Origin: Yamagishiella unicocca
Taxonomy: Eukaryota; Chlorophyta; Chlorophyceae; Chlamydomonadales; Volvocaceae
Reading direction: 5' to 3'
Assembly: GCA_003116995.1 (NCBI GenBank)
Contig: BDSL01000010.1
Coordinates: 1,054,001-1,118,000 of the forward strand
DNA length: 64,000 nt
Part shown: one piece after another, positions 13,189 to 23,617 of the stretch
Position numbering within the stretch: the stretch's first letter is position 1
Layout of the letters: every line of letters starts with the position of its first letter
Made by a program: the position numbers and the translations under genes
The notes under the pieces: generated by a model
The model's database searches: none
What the model saw: the letters and a program-made list of their open reading frames with translations, nothing else
What the model was told of the DNA's origin: nothing

Positions 13189-15005
13189 TTGCTCGTAGCC
13201 CGGTGGGCCTGTCTTGCTCGTAGCCCGGTGGGCCTGACTTGCTTGTAGCCCGGTGGGCCTGTCTTGCTCGTAGCCCGGTGGGCCTGTCTTGCTCGTAGCC
13301 CGGTGGGCCTGTCTTGCTCGTAGCCCGGTGGGCCTGTCTTGCTCGTAGCCCGGTGGGCCTGTCTTGCTCGTAGCCCGGTGGGCCTGTCTTGCTCGTAGCC
13401 CGGTGGGCCTGTCTTGCTCGTAGCCCGGTGGGCCTGTCTTGCTCGTAGCCCGGTGGGCCTGTCTTGCTCGTAGCCCGGTGGGCCTGTCTTGCTTGTAGCC
13501 CGGTGGGCCTGTCTTGCTCGTAGCCCGGTGGGCCTGTCTTGCTTGTAGCCCGGTGGGCCTGTCTTGCTCGTAGCCCGGTGGGCCTGTCTTGCTCGTAGCC
13601 CGGTGGGCCTGTCTTGCTCGTAGCCCGGTGGGCCTGTCTTGCTCGTAGCCCGGTGGGCCTGTCTTGCTTGTAGCCCGGTGGGCCTGTCTTGCTTGTAGCC
13701 CGGTGGGCCTGTCTTGCTTGTAGCCCGGTGGGCCTGTCTTGCTCGTAGCCCGGTGGGCCTGTCTTGCTCGTAGCCCGGTGGGCCTGTCTTGCTCGTAGCC
13801 CGGTGGGCCTGTCTTGCTCGTAGCCCGGTGGGCCTGTCTTGCTCGTAGCCCGGTGGGCCTGTCTTGCTCGTAGCCCGGTGGGCCTGTCTTGCTCGTAGCC
13901 CGGTGGGCCTGTCTTGCTCGTAGCCCGGTGGGCCTGTCTTGCTCGTAGCCCGGTGGGCCTGTCTTGCTCGTAGCCCGGTGGGCCTGTCTTGCTCGTAGCC
14001 CGGTGGGCCTGTCTTGCTCGTAGCCCGGTGGGCCTGTCTTGCTCGTAGCCCGGTGGGCCTGTCTTGCTCGTAGCCCGGTGGGCCTGTCTTGCTCGTAGCC
14101 CGGTGGGCCTGTCTTGCTCGTAGCCCGGTGGGCCTGTCTTGCTCGTAGCCCGGTGGGCCTGTCTTGCTCGTAGCCCGGTGGGCCTGTCTTGCTCGTAGCC
14201 CGGTGGGCCTGTCTTGCTCGTAGCCCGGTGGGCCTGTCTTGCTCGTAGCCCGGTGGGCCTGTCTTGCTCGTAGCCCGGTGGGCCTGTCTTGCTCGTAGCC
14301 CGGTGGGCCTGTCTTGCTCGTAGCCCGGTGGGGCTGGGGGGGGCCTGTCTTGCTCGTAGCCCGGTGGGCCTGTCTTGCTCGTAGCCCGGTGGGCCTGTCT
14401 TGCTCGTAGCCCGGTGGGCCTGTCTTGCTCGTAGCCCGGTGGGCCTGTCTTGCTCGTAGCCCGGTGGGCCTGTCTTGCTCGTAGCCCGGTGGGCCTGTCT
14501 TGCTCGTAGCCCGGTGGGCCTGTCTTGCTCGTAGCCCGGTGGGCCTGTCTTGCTCGTAGCCCGGTGGGCCTGTCTTGCTCGTAGCCCGGTGGGCCTGTCT
14601 TGCTCGTAGCCCGGTGGGCCTGTCTTGCTCGTAGCCCGGTGGGCCTGTCTTGCTCGTAGCCCGGTGGGCCTGTCTTGCTTGTAGCCCGGTGGGCCTGTCT
14701 TGCTCGTAGCCCGGTGGGCCTGTCTTGCTCGTAGCCCGGTGGGCCTGTCTTGCTCGTAGCCCGGTGGGCCTGTCTTGCTCGTAGCCCGGTGGGCCTGTCT
14801 TGCTCGTAGCCCGGTGGGCCTGTCTTGCTCGTAGCCCGGTGGGCCTGTCTTGCTCGTAGCCCGGTGGGCCTGTCTTGCTCGTAGCCCGGTGGGCCTGCCT
14901 TGCTTGTAGCCCGGTGGGCCTGCCTTGCTCGTAGCCCGGTGGGCCTGCCTTGCTCGTAGCCCGGTGGGCCTGTCTTGCTCGTAGCCCGGTGGGCCTGTCT
15001 TGCTG
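13189..15005. repeat. 25-bp minisatellite, about 72 copies
   Basis: Head-to-tail copies of gtagcccggtgggcctgtcttgctc, nearly all identical apart from a C/T change (gctcgtag versus gcttgtag) and one indel near 14,330-14,345 (ggggctgggggggg). The right edge decays into diverged units to about 15,300. Because 25 is not a multiple of 3 and the minus strand lacks stops in the repeat, two overlapping 770-850 codon phantom ORFs appear. I read it as non-coding, between leader and gag-like ORF of element A and possibly inside an intron (donor at 12,807, acceptor-like gaatgcag near 15,450). Confidence 0.95.
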
Positions 15006-16440
15006 GTGGTTGGCCTGTCTTGCCTGTCGCCCGGTGGGCCAGCAGTGCGCGGCCCGGTGGGCGTTGTCTTGCTTGTAGCCCGGGCGGCCCGGCTTGCCTG
15101 TCGCCCGGTGGGCTGGCCTGGCTTGTGGCCCGGTGGGCCTGCAGTCCGCGGCCCGGTGGGCGCGATCTGGCTTGTAGCCCGATGGGCGCTGTCTGGCTGG
15201 TCGTCCGGTGTGCCCGGCCTGATCCGGGGGGCGATGTCTGCGTGTTGCCCGCGGGGCAGGTCTTGCTTGTCGCTTGGTGAGCGCTGCCGTACTCGTAGCC
15301 GGTGGGCCGGTGAGCGGCCAGGGGGGGCCTGTCTGGCGGGTAGCCCTGTGGGCTCGGCAGGGAGTGGTACGCGGGCGCAGTTGAGTGCATAGCGGGAGCG
15401 GCTGTCCCGCGGGTTGAACAGTCACTGACGTGGGTGCCGGTCGCTGCGAATGCAGGGCAAGGACCAGTCCACACCCGAGGCTACACCCAAGGCCAAGTCG
15501 AAAACTGGGCATCGGGAGCACAAGCAGCCGGCCGTGCCAGGGGCGGCGGGGGGGGGGTGCCAGCACCGCTTGACCCGCCGCCGGGCGGTCAAGGCCGGGC
15601 GGCGGCTCACGAGCGAGCACGCGTCGGCGAAACGGATAGCGCGGCGGGGCGCCGCCTCCGGGCTATGTTACGTGGCCCGGCGCCGGATCCTCCGGGCGGC
15701 GTGGTGGGAGGTCCCTCACGGGTCCCGGCCGCGGCCGCACTGCGGGGGGCGGAGCCCGGGGTTGCGGCGGACGGAGCGCGTCAGACGGCCGTGCAACCCG
15801 CAGAGGTGGCCCGAGGGTCGGGCGAGGATGTGCAGCTGGTGGGATCGTTCTCGGCGGCGGGCGGCCAGGCCAGGGGACAGGAACAGCGGGTGGCCGCGGA
15901 GGCCGGGGCACTAGGGCAGGAGGCCCTGAAGAGGCCTCGGGAAAGGGACGACGCCCCGCCAGATCGAGGTGCGTTGCCTCGGTTCCGGTCGTCGGCTAGT
16001 TCCGGGAACCCCCGGATGGGGGCGCGTTCGGAGATTAGGATGGAGGGGCCGGGGTTGGGGTTCGGGGCGGAGCCCGAGGGTGGCCTGCAGGAGGTATGGG
16101 CCGCGGCGGCGGTGGCGGTTCGCGCACAAGAACGGATCCAGCGCGAGTTTGACGCGTTCAAGGTCGCGGTGCGTTTGCCCCTGTTTGGGGCGGGTCTAGG
16201 AGCGGAGGCAAGGGTGGCCGAGGGGCCAGCACGGCCGCGAGCCGAAGTAGCGGGGTCGGACGACCCACCGCGAGAGGTGATGCGGGGCGGTACGGGCACC
16301 CTCGGCCTGAGTGGCGGCCTGGGGGCGGTATGGCGGCCTGGCATTTTAGTCACGATGGAGCCCTCAGTTGCGTCGGTGGATCGGGCGTGGCTGGTGCCGT
16401 ACGAGCCGGCTCACCTGGAGGATGCGACTCGGTACGCGAG

Positions 16441-17059
16441 CACGTACCATAAGGCTCGGGACATGGTTACGGTGGCCGCCATTTACAGTCGCCACGCGGA
16501 GGTGGTGGTGGGCGCGCTCGGAGGCGCGGCCGGGGTAGATACCGAGGTTGCGAGGGCGGCCGAGGTGTTCGGATACTGGTTAACCAATCAGGTCCGGGGG
16601 CCGCTGACGGCGGCGGGTATCGAGCTCGATCGCGTGCTGTTCACATGCTCGGGCGGGGCGCCCGTGCGGCAGCCGGAGGCGTGGCTAGGCGAAGGCAGGC
16701 GGTTCGTGGCCGAGGCAGTTGAGGGTGTGAAGGCCACCCAGGCGTCGCCCCGACCCCTGGTGGGCATGGGGCGGATAGTGGGCGACCTTCTGGCGCAAGG
16801 CAACCCTGGACAGGTGGTCCTTAGCCAGGTGCTCGCCGCTGCCACACCCCCGGGAGCCGAGGGTCGGTGGCCGCGGTTCCTGGGGCGGTTGGTCCAGGAG
16901 TGGGGGCCTACAGGGGACGCCTGGCCCGTGCCCACCGTCGCCGAGTGGACGGAAGGGGGCAGCCCCTTTGTCATCTCGCTGATACGCCTTCTAGAGGCTA
17001 TCAAGCGGGCGCATGTTTACCTCGTGCGACAGCTGGATAGGGAGGCGGAGGTGATGCCG
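16441..17059 (+). repeat. Forward arm of a 619-bp inverted repeat in the gag-like ORF
   Basis: Runs from cacgtaccataaggctcggg to gaggtgatgccg. The reverse complement is at 17,304-17,922, exactly the same length with no indels, about 2% different (for example VVGAL versus AVGAL, MGRIVGD versus MARMVGD). The spacer is 244 bp. Confidence 0.9.
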
Positions 17060-17303
17060 TGGGCGGCGGCGTGGCCGGGGGACAGCGGGTTCCTGGTCCC
17101 GGGCCCTAGTGGGTCGTTGGGTGGACCTCCGCCCTTTGGACGGCCCGGGCAGTCGTTCCCGCCGCCCAGCTTAGGAGGGGTCCGGGAGGATCGGCAGCCG
17201 ACGGCGTCCTATGGGCCGGGCCGCCACCCGCCCGGGGAGGGGGGACCCAGGCCGGCGGGGTCCGCGATGACGGCCTTAAGCCCCGGGGGCCGTATGGGGC
17301 CCG

Positions 17304-17922
17304 CGGCATCACCTCCACCTCCCTATCCAGCTGTCGCATGAGGTAAACATGCGCCCGCTTGATAGCCTCTAGAAGGTGTATCAGCGAGATGACAAAGGGG
17401 CTGCCCCCTTCCGTCCACTTGGCGACGGTGGGCACGGGCCAGGCGTCCCCTGTAGGCCCCCACTCCTGGACCAACCGCCCCAGGAACCGCGGCCACCGAC
17501 CCTCGGCTCCCAGGGGTGTGGCAGCGGCGACCACCTGGCTAAGGACCGCCTGTCCGGGGTTGCCTTGCGCCAGAAGGTCGCCCACCATCCGCGCCATGCC
17601 CACCAGCGGTCGGGGCGACGCCTGGGTGGCCTTCACACCCTCAACTGCCTCGGCCACGAACCGCCTGCCTTCGCCTAGCCACGCCTCCGGCTGCCGCACA
17701 GGCGCCCCACCCGAGCACGTGAACAGCACGCGATCGAGCTCGATACCCGCCGCCATCAGCGGCCCCCGGACCTGATTGGTTAACCAGTATCCGAACACCT
17801 CGGCCGCCCTCGCAACCTCGGTATCCACCCCGGCCGCGCCTCCGAGCGCGCCCACCGCCACCTCCGCGTGGCGACTGTAAATGGCGGCCACCGTAACCAT
17901 GTCCCGAGCTTTATGGTACGTG
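17304..17922 (-). repeat. Reverse arm of the 619-bp inverted repeat
   Basis: Mirror of 16,441-17,059. Read on the minus strand it is open across the whole arm and encodes the same gag-like segment with about a dozen substitutions, so the arms are different alleles or copies and not a simple assembly palindrome. Confidence 0.9.
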
Positions 17923-18751
17923 CCCCGCCGAGGGGCCGGGGTGCCTCGTGAGGGGGGATCGCTGCGGAGTGCCGACGAGGGGTTGCGCGCGAGGGTGCAT
18001 GCGGGTTTCGTGTTGTCCCGTTGGGGTGACTTGCCGCAAGTCACGTTCGACGATTTCGTTCAGGCCGCGGTCGCCAATCGCTGGTGCTTTGCGAGCGCGG
18101 GCAGTTATGGAGACCCGGAAGCGTGCCGGTTGCTGCGCTGTACACGGGTGCACCCCTCCCGGGAGGTTCTCGTCCAGGAGGTGTCCAAGGCGATGGTTTC
18201 GGCGCCTCACCGGGTATGCCCCGGGGGTTAGGACACTGTCGCACGGGGGTGTCAGGCGGTCCACTTGGGTTCCTTGCCGCACCGGGGCTTCGGACGTGAG
18301 AGATTAACCCTTCTTGCACGGGCCCGCCTTGCAGGTTCCCGCGGGTGGTCTGGGTGGGGCCCTTGTAGGGGCGGGAAACTGGGCGGAAGTAGTCGGCGAC
18401 GGTCCGGAGGAAGATTCGGACGCAGAGCCGGAGGAAGTGAGCGAGCAGATCGAAGCCCTGGCAGACCTGGTCGCGGATCTGCTGTGGGTACCGGACAGGC
18501 TGGGGGTGTCAGTGTCGGCTCAGCTTGTAAAACCGATTGCGCCAGTCGGGGTCCCCTGTCCCGCCCCCGAGGGGCCGGCGAATGAGGCACAAGCCAGGCA
18601 GCTGCTGCACGACGCCTGGGCTCGCATGCAACAGCTCGGGTACGCCTTTGCCAGCGAAGACACGCCAGACGCGGAGTATGAGGCCCAGTTGAGGGCGTTG
18701 TGCCCGGACCCAGAGCAGTTTCAGTCGGGCAGGCTGTAGCGCCATGCCCAC

Positions 18752-20593
18752 TTGTGGGAGGGATTTTTGGAGATGGCAGGGGACGGGAAGATATCTGAAC
18801 CGGGCAGGGCGGTGCTCCGGATGATTCGGGACGGAGTGCAGCTAGACTTCGTGGGAGTGTGGGGGCCCGGACACGATTCGGCCCCCCATAGGCAGGAGAA
18901 GCTGCGCATCGTCAAGCAGATGTTAGGGCAAGCTCAGCCCGGCATAAAACCCGAAACCCTGCTAGAAGGTCGCGTTCCTCACCCCGTAAGGTTCCCCAAC
19001 CACCTGAGCGCTGAGGAGCACGCTGAGTTCGTGACCGCCGAGATTGGCAAGGCGATGGGGCAGGGGGCCGTGCGACGCTGGGAGGGGCCGGCGGCACCGG
19101 TTGTGATCAACGGGCTACGGGTGGTGGTACAGCCCGATAAGCTACGCCTCTGCATGAATCCCATGTACATCAACCTCTTCATGCGCTACCGGCCGTTGAA
19201 GTATGAGAGGATCACAGACATGATGCACTACGTACAGCCGGAGGATTATCTGCTGGCCACGGATGACAAGTCAGGCTACTGGCAGCTGGCCATGCACCCC
19301 GATTCGTTTCGCTACCTGGCCTTCGAATGGCAGGAGGAGCTCTTCTACTGGCCCCACATGCCCTTCGGTATTGCGCCCGCTTGCCGGCTGTACACGGCCA
19401 TGAAGCTGGAGGTGTGTCGACTGTTGAGGCAACGCTCGGCGCGTCTAACGTTCCTGATTGATGACGTGGCGTGCGTGGCGGGGTCCCAGGGACAGGCGAA
19501 GTTCCTAGGGCGGACCCTGATCCAGCTGCTCAGCGCGCTCGGGTTCACGCTGAGCTTCAAGAAATGTCGGATGATCCCGGCTCAGAGGCTGCGCTTCCTG
19601 GGCTTTATAGTCGACGCGGCCGCGCAGGCCTATGAGGTACCAGCCGATAAGGTGGCGGGGCTCACGGGGCTCGTGGCGGAGTTGCGCGCGGCACCCGAGG
19701 TGGGCATGAGGCAGGTGGCGCGGGTGGCAGGCAAGATCATGTCGATGAGCCTGGCGGTGGCGATGGCACCCTTGCATAGCCGTTTGGTGGGGCTGGCGCT
19801 GCGGGGCAAGGCGTCGTGGGATGCCACAGTGGTGGATCCGAAAAGCTGCCTAGACGCGGCGGAGGTGTTTTTGGAGTTGTTGGGGGTCAAGAATGGCAGA
19901 ACCTGGTGGCGGAAGGGTCCGGCGTTGGTGCTTCGGGTGGCGGGCGACGCGTCTGAGACCGCGTACTCCTTGATCCTGCCCGGAGGTCGGCAAGGAGGAG
20001 GTGAAAGTGCCATTTACCCCGACGGAGCAGGCCAGGATGAAGGCGGGCACGTACAGCAGCACGGAGCGGGAGCTGCGGGCCATCATGCTGGCCGTGCAAT
20101 GGTGGCTCAGTGTCACCCTCGTCTCGTCCAGAACCGGCGGGTGCAATATCAGACGGATAGCATGGCGGCGCAACTGTGCATACTGGGCTTGAAGGGCCGG
20201 GGCCCCTGCCTCCAGCAGGTCGCCGACATCTATCGACAGTGTGCCGCGACGGATACGGAGATAACCGTGGTTTGGTATCCGCGCACGGGGCTACAGCAGC
20301 AGCATGCGGACGAACTCAGCAAGCAGCGGGATCCATCGCAGTGGAGCCTGAATGCCCGGGTGCTGGCGCAGGTCTTGCGTTTGAGCAGCCTGCAGGGCCG
20401 GACGCCCCAGCTGGATTGCTTTGCAGACGCGGCAACCACGGTGGTGGCCGGGCGGTTCTACTCCCGGAGCTGGAACCCTGATTGCTTGGGCATAGATGGC
20501 CTGGCGCAGAGTTGGGCGCCGCTGCCGAGCCAGCCCCGGCCGCTGCTCTACATCTACCCCCCGTTCAGCCCGATAAGCTACGCCTCTGCATGA
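18752..20593 (+). pseudogene. DIRS-like reverse transcriptase/RNase H, first copy (truncated by tandem duplication)
   Basis: The RT portion has an N-terminal motif FPNHLSAEEHAEFV, motif A DDKSGYWQL, motif B MPFGIAPACRLYT and catalytic FLIDDVAC. The RNase H portion has GDAS (first Asp), STEREL (Glu), QTDSMAAQ (Asp) and HADELSKQ (last Asp). The stretch with STEREL (about 20,000-20,140) is one frame off from the rest, so RNase H is split by two compensating frameshifts. The ORF then runs into the second copy of a 1,436-bp unit in the wrong frame and stops after PPFSPISYASA. It would copy the element RNA into DNA, but this copy is not functional as it stands. Confidence 0.85.
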
Positions 20594-22002
20594 ATCCCAT
20601 GTACATCAACCTCTTCATGCGCTACCGGCCGTTGAAGTATGAGAGGATCACAGACATGATGCACTACGTACAGCCGGAGGATTATCTGCTGGCCACGGAT
20701 GACAAGTCAGGCTACTGGCAGCTGGCCATGCACCCCGATTCGTTTCGCTACCTGGCCTTCGAATGGCAGGAGGAGCTCTTCTACTGGCCCCACATGCCCT
20801 TCGGTATTGCGCCCGCTTGCCGGCTGTACACGGCCATGAAGCTGGAGGTGTGTCGACTGTTGAGGCAACGCTCGGCGCGTCTAACGTTCCTGATTGATGA
20901 CGTGGCGTGCGTGGCGGGGTCCCAGGGACAGGCGAAGTTCCTAGGGCGGACCCTGATCCAGCTGCTCAGCGCGCTCGGGTTCACGCTGAGCTTCAAGAAA
21001 TGTCGGATGATCCCGGCTCAGAGGCTGCGCTTCCTGGGCTTTATAGTCGACGCGGCCGCGCAGGCCTATGAGGTACCAGCCGATAAGGTGGCGGGGCTCA
21101 CGGGGCTCGTGGCGGAGTTGCGCGCGGCACCCGAGGTGGGCATGAGGCAGGTGGCGCGGGTGGCAGGCAAGATCATGTCGATGAGCCTGGCGGTGGCGAT
21201 GGCACCCTTGCATAGCCGTTTGGTGGGGCTGGCGCTGCGGGGCAAGGCGTCGTGGGATGCCACAGTGGTGGATCCGAAAAGCTGCCTAGACGCGGCGGAG
21301 GTGTTTTTGGAGTTGTTGGGGGTCAAGAATGGCAGAACCTGGTGGCGGAAGGGTCCGGCGTTGGTGCTTCGGGTGGCGGGCGACGCGTCTGAGACCGCGT
21401 ACTCCTTGATCCTGCCCGGAGGTCGGCAAGGAGGAGGTGAAAGTGCCATTTACCCCGACGGAGCAGGCCAGGATGAAGGCGGGCACGTACAGCAGCACGG
21501 AGCGGGAGCTGCGGGCCATCATGCTGGCCGTGCAATGGTGGCTCAGTGTCACCCTCGTCTCGTCCAGAACCGGCGGGTGCAATATCAGACGGATAGCATG
21601 GCGGCGCAACTGTGCATACTGGGCTTGAAGGGCCGGGGCCCCTGCCTCCAGCAGGTCGCCGACATCTATCGACAGTGTGCCGCGACGGATACGGAGATAA
21701 CCGTGGTTTGGTATCCGCGCACGGGGCTACAGCAGCAGCATGCGGACGAACTCAGCAAGCAGCGGGATCCATCGCAGTGGAGCCTGAATGCCCGGGTGCT
21801 GGCGCAGGTCTTGCGTTTGAGCAGCCTGCAGGGCCGGACGCCCCAGCTGGATTGCTTTGCAGACGCGGCAACCACGGTGGTGGCCGGGCGGTTCTACTCC
21901 CGGAGCTGGAACCCTGATTGCTTGGGCATAGATGGCCTGGCGCAGAGTTGGGCGCCGCTGCCGAGCCAGCCCCGGCCGCTGCTCTACATCTACCCCCCGT
22001 TC
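19131..22002 (+). repeat. Perfect 1,436-bp tandem duplication
   Basis: Units are 19,131-20,566 and 20,567-22,002. Both start agcccgataagctacgcc and end catctaccccccgttc. I saw no difference between them by eye. The unit length is not a multiple of three, so the duplication breaks the RT/RNase H frame. The junction has at most 1-2 bp of microhomology. Confidence 0.93.
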
Positions 22003-22233
22003 GCGTTGGTGGGGGCGGTGGTCCGGAAGGTCGCGGATGCGCGCCCGGACTGCATCCTGATCCTACCCCAGTGGCCACGATGGTGGCAGGCAGCTCTCTC
22101 ACGGCTGCCTATTCGAGAGGAGTTACAGCTGCCGCACTGCTGGGATTTGCTGGTTCCCGGGCCGGCGGCGGGCACCGATGAGATGCGTGCCCCTCAGTTC
22201 TGGATGATGGCCTATGTGGTCTTGTGGGAGTAG
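20482..22233 (+). pseudogene. DIRS-like RT/RNase H, second copy with the authentic 3' end
   Basis: Begins in another frame over the tail of copy 1, then re-enters the RT frame at QPDKLRLCMNP (20,567) and repeats all RT and RNase H motifs, including the same frameshifted segment. It continues past the duplication end (22,002) into the true C-terminus (PPFALVGAVV, then LILPQWPRWWQAAL) and stops at 22,233. The N-terminal RT part upstream of PDKLRL is missing, so neither copy is complete. The LDCFAD to FWMMAYVVLWE tail matches the conserved C-terminal region of DIRS-class RT/RH proteins. Confidence 0.8.
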
Positions 22234-22870
22234 GCCGACGGATGGTGGAGTACGTTCGCCGGGAAGCTATGGGCTGGGGGAGGGGACCCGGCGGGTGCGT
22301 GGGGTGATAGGGAAAGGGACTCAAGGGTGCGGGGCAGAAGCCGCCCGTGGCGGTGTGGTGTGGCGGGATAGAAGGAGCGTGGAGGTTACAGGCTTGGAGC
22401 CATCCAGTCGGAACTCAGCTCTACCGCGCGGATTCGCGCCACATTAATTCAGTCTCGTACGGTTGGACGAGTGATTCGCACTTCTGCAATACTCATTCAA
22501 TAAAAAGTTACAGTAACATCCAAGGAACCAGCCTTCCCGCCGCCCGCCAATACTTTGCAACCTGTCGTCGATGAAATGCGGCGCTCTTTGCAGTACGTAG
22601 AATCCTTAGCTCGTTGCAAGCTCCATTTGGCTCGTTTTAGAAATGCAAGAAACAGAAAGGAAATAAAATTATCTCATATCACACATCGTCCAAGTACGTC
22701 ACGGCGGGCAACTTGCCCCCCCCCACCCCAGGGAGCCTCATGTAAGCAATGTGGAACTGGCATGACGAGCATATGCATCCTCCGCGCGCGCGGCATCCGA
22801 GCGGACGCTCGCTCGTACGTTTAAGCATAATGCGAGTATTACAAGGGAGCCAGAACGGCTACACGCGCAG

Positions 22871-23361
22871 TCATGACCGGGTAGATAGCCGGTTCATTGT
22901 ATAACTCCATTTCCCGCTGCTGACCCTCCCTGCCTGTTTCCTATGTTGGACATGCGTGGCGGGGTGTCCGCCTGCTGTATGTATTATCGGGTTGCGGCTT
23001 CGTTGGAGTGTTACATATACCGGTTATTATAGGGTTCGCCAGCAGTGTCCGTACGGGAATGGCAGCTTTCATAACGAAATACGACGGATGCACCCTACCT
23101 GCTGCTGCGGGCACCGCTACGGGCCAAACCGGCGACATACAAGAACCGCAGACATCCGTGAAAATGGGAAATAAATGCGCTCGATAAATAAACAGCGTTT
23201 TTCGGGTCCTTTTCCGACTCGATCGCCACCGGTGAACGACTTGCATACATCTATTCCTTACAATATCGGCCACAGGAATGGAACGAAGCTAGTCGCTTAG
23301 GACATACATTATAAATCGCTGCGCGCCGGGCCGGTCGCGCGTGGCCGCGGACACCGCAAAG
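22871..23361 (-). repeat. 491-bp dispersed repeat, copy 1 (inverted relative to 30578-31068)
   Basis: Equal-length reverse complement of 30,578-31,068 with few substitutions. On the minus strand both copies have the same 110-codon open frame (starting MADIVRNRCMQVVHRW), but no protein family is recognisable and base composition is not clearly coding. Confidence 0.85.
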
Positions 23362-23617
23362 TCCTCGCGTCTCGCTGCTGGCTTGGTGCAGGTGGTTCGT
23401 GTTTTCTGAACGCGCTTGTGCCCCTCCCCGTGCTTTGAGTTGTGCGTGCTGCCTTCTCCGTGTTCTCGTGTTTGGCTGCCTTCGGCTTTTGCCCCTTCCC
23501 GGCCGGTGAGGGCGGGCTCTTTTGCCCAGTGATCTGTGTCGTGGTCTGTCCCATCGGGCCCGCCTGGTTGCGCTTCCGCGCTTGTAGCCGTTCTGGCTCC
23601 CTTGTAATACTCGCATT
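23362..23617 (+). mobile_element. LINE 3'-end fragment (5'-truncated), copy 1
   Basis: Starts cctcgcgtctcgctgctggc and ends cttgtaatactcgcatt, the same 3' terminus as the LINE copies at 31.8, 32.2, 32.6 and 36.1 kb. It begins exactly at the edge of the 491-bp repeat. Confidence 0.85.

Larger units (their letters stand above)
15434..18739 (+). pseudogene. gag-like region of element A, interrupted by an inverted duplication
   Basis: The open frame 15,434-17,341 starts with Gly/Arg/Pro-rich disordered sequence and then a helical, Ala-rich domain (from about 16,350, MEPSVASVDRAWLVPYEP onward). Sequence from 16,441 is repeated backwards from 17,922, so the frame runs through the hairpin and stops at 17,341. 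Beyond the reverse arm, 17,930-18,231 (DLPQVTFDDFVQAAVANRW) and 18,314-18,739 (acidic EEVSEQIEALADLVADL, ending DPEQFQSGRL) look like the original downstream part. A candidate intron lies between them (donor gtatgc at 18,219, acceptor cttgcag at 18,334). Position upstream of RT/RNase H suggests a gag role. No zinc knuckle is visible. Confidence 0.55.
12480..22452 (+). mobile_element. DIRS-like retrotransposon, rearranged (element A)
   Basis: Order: a GC-rich leader (about 12,500-12,806) ending at a splice-donor-like catGGTAAGT, a 25-bp minisatellite, a gag-like ORF (from 15,434) and RT/RNase H (18,752-22,233). The RT-RNase H ORF resembles the DIRS/Ngaro class rather than Ty3/copia: LIDD motif, GDAS and HADELS RNase H residues, and a C-terminal domain beginning LDCFAD. 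No aspartic protease, DDE integrase or tyrosine recombinase was found on either strand, so the copy is non-autonomous or lost its recombinase. The 3' end (ccgcgcggattcgcgccac, 22,426) is shared with element B at 42,293. The 5' limit is uncertain. Confidence 0.6.

Noticed and set aside
13189..15005. CRISPR array
   Set aside because: Direct repeats are contiguous without spacers, no cas genes, and the context is a eukaryotic nuclear genome.
13080..15620. Overlapping 846- and 770-codon minus-strand ORFs (GPPGYEQDRPTGLRARQAHR-like repeats)
   Set aside because: They are translations of the 25-bp minisatellite, whose unit lacks stops. Three codon phases cycle through one DNA repeat and there is no independent coding signal.
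17106..18044. Independent minus-strand gene
   Set aside because: It is the reverse arm of the inverted repeat read backwards; the protein equals the plus-strand gag-like segment with about a dozen changes.
22941..23273. 110-codon ORF conserved in an inverted copy at 30,666-30,998
   Set aside because: Conserved only because the 491-bp repeat is duplicated; no family motif, and neighbouring frames are equally conserved.
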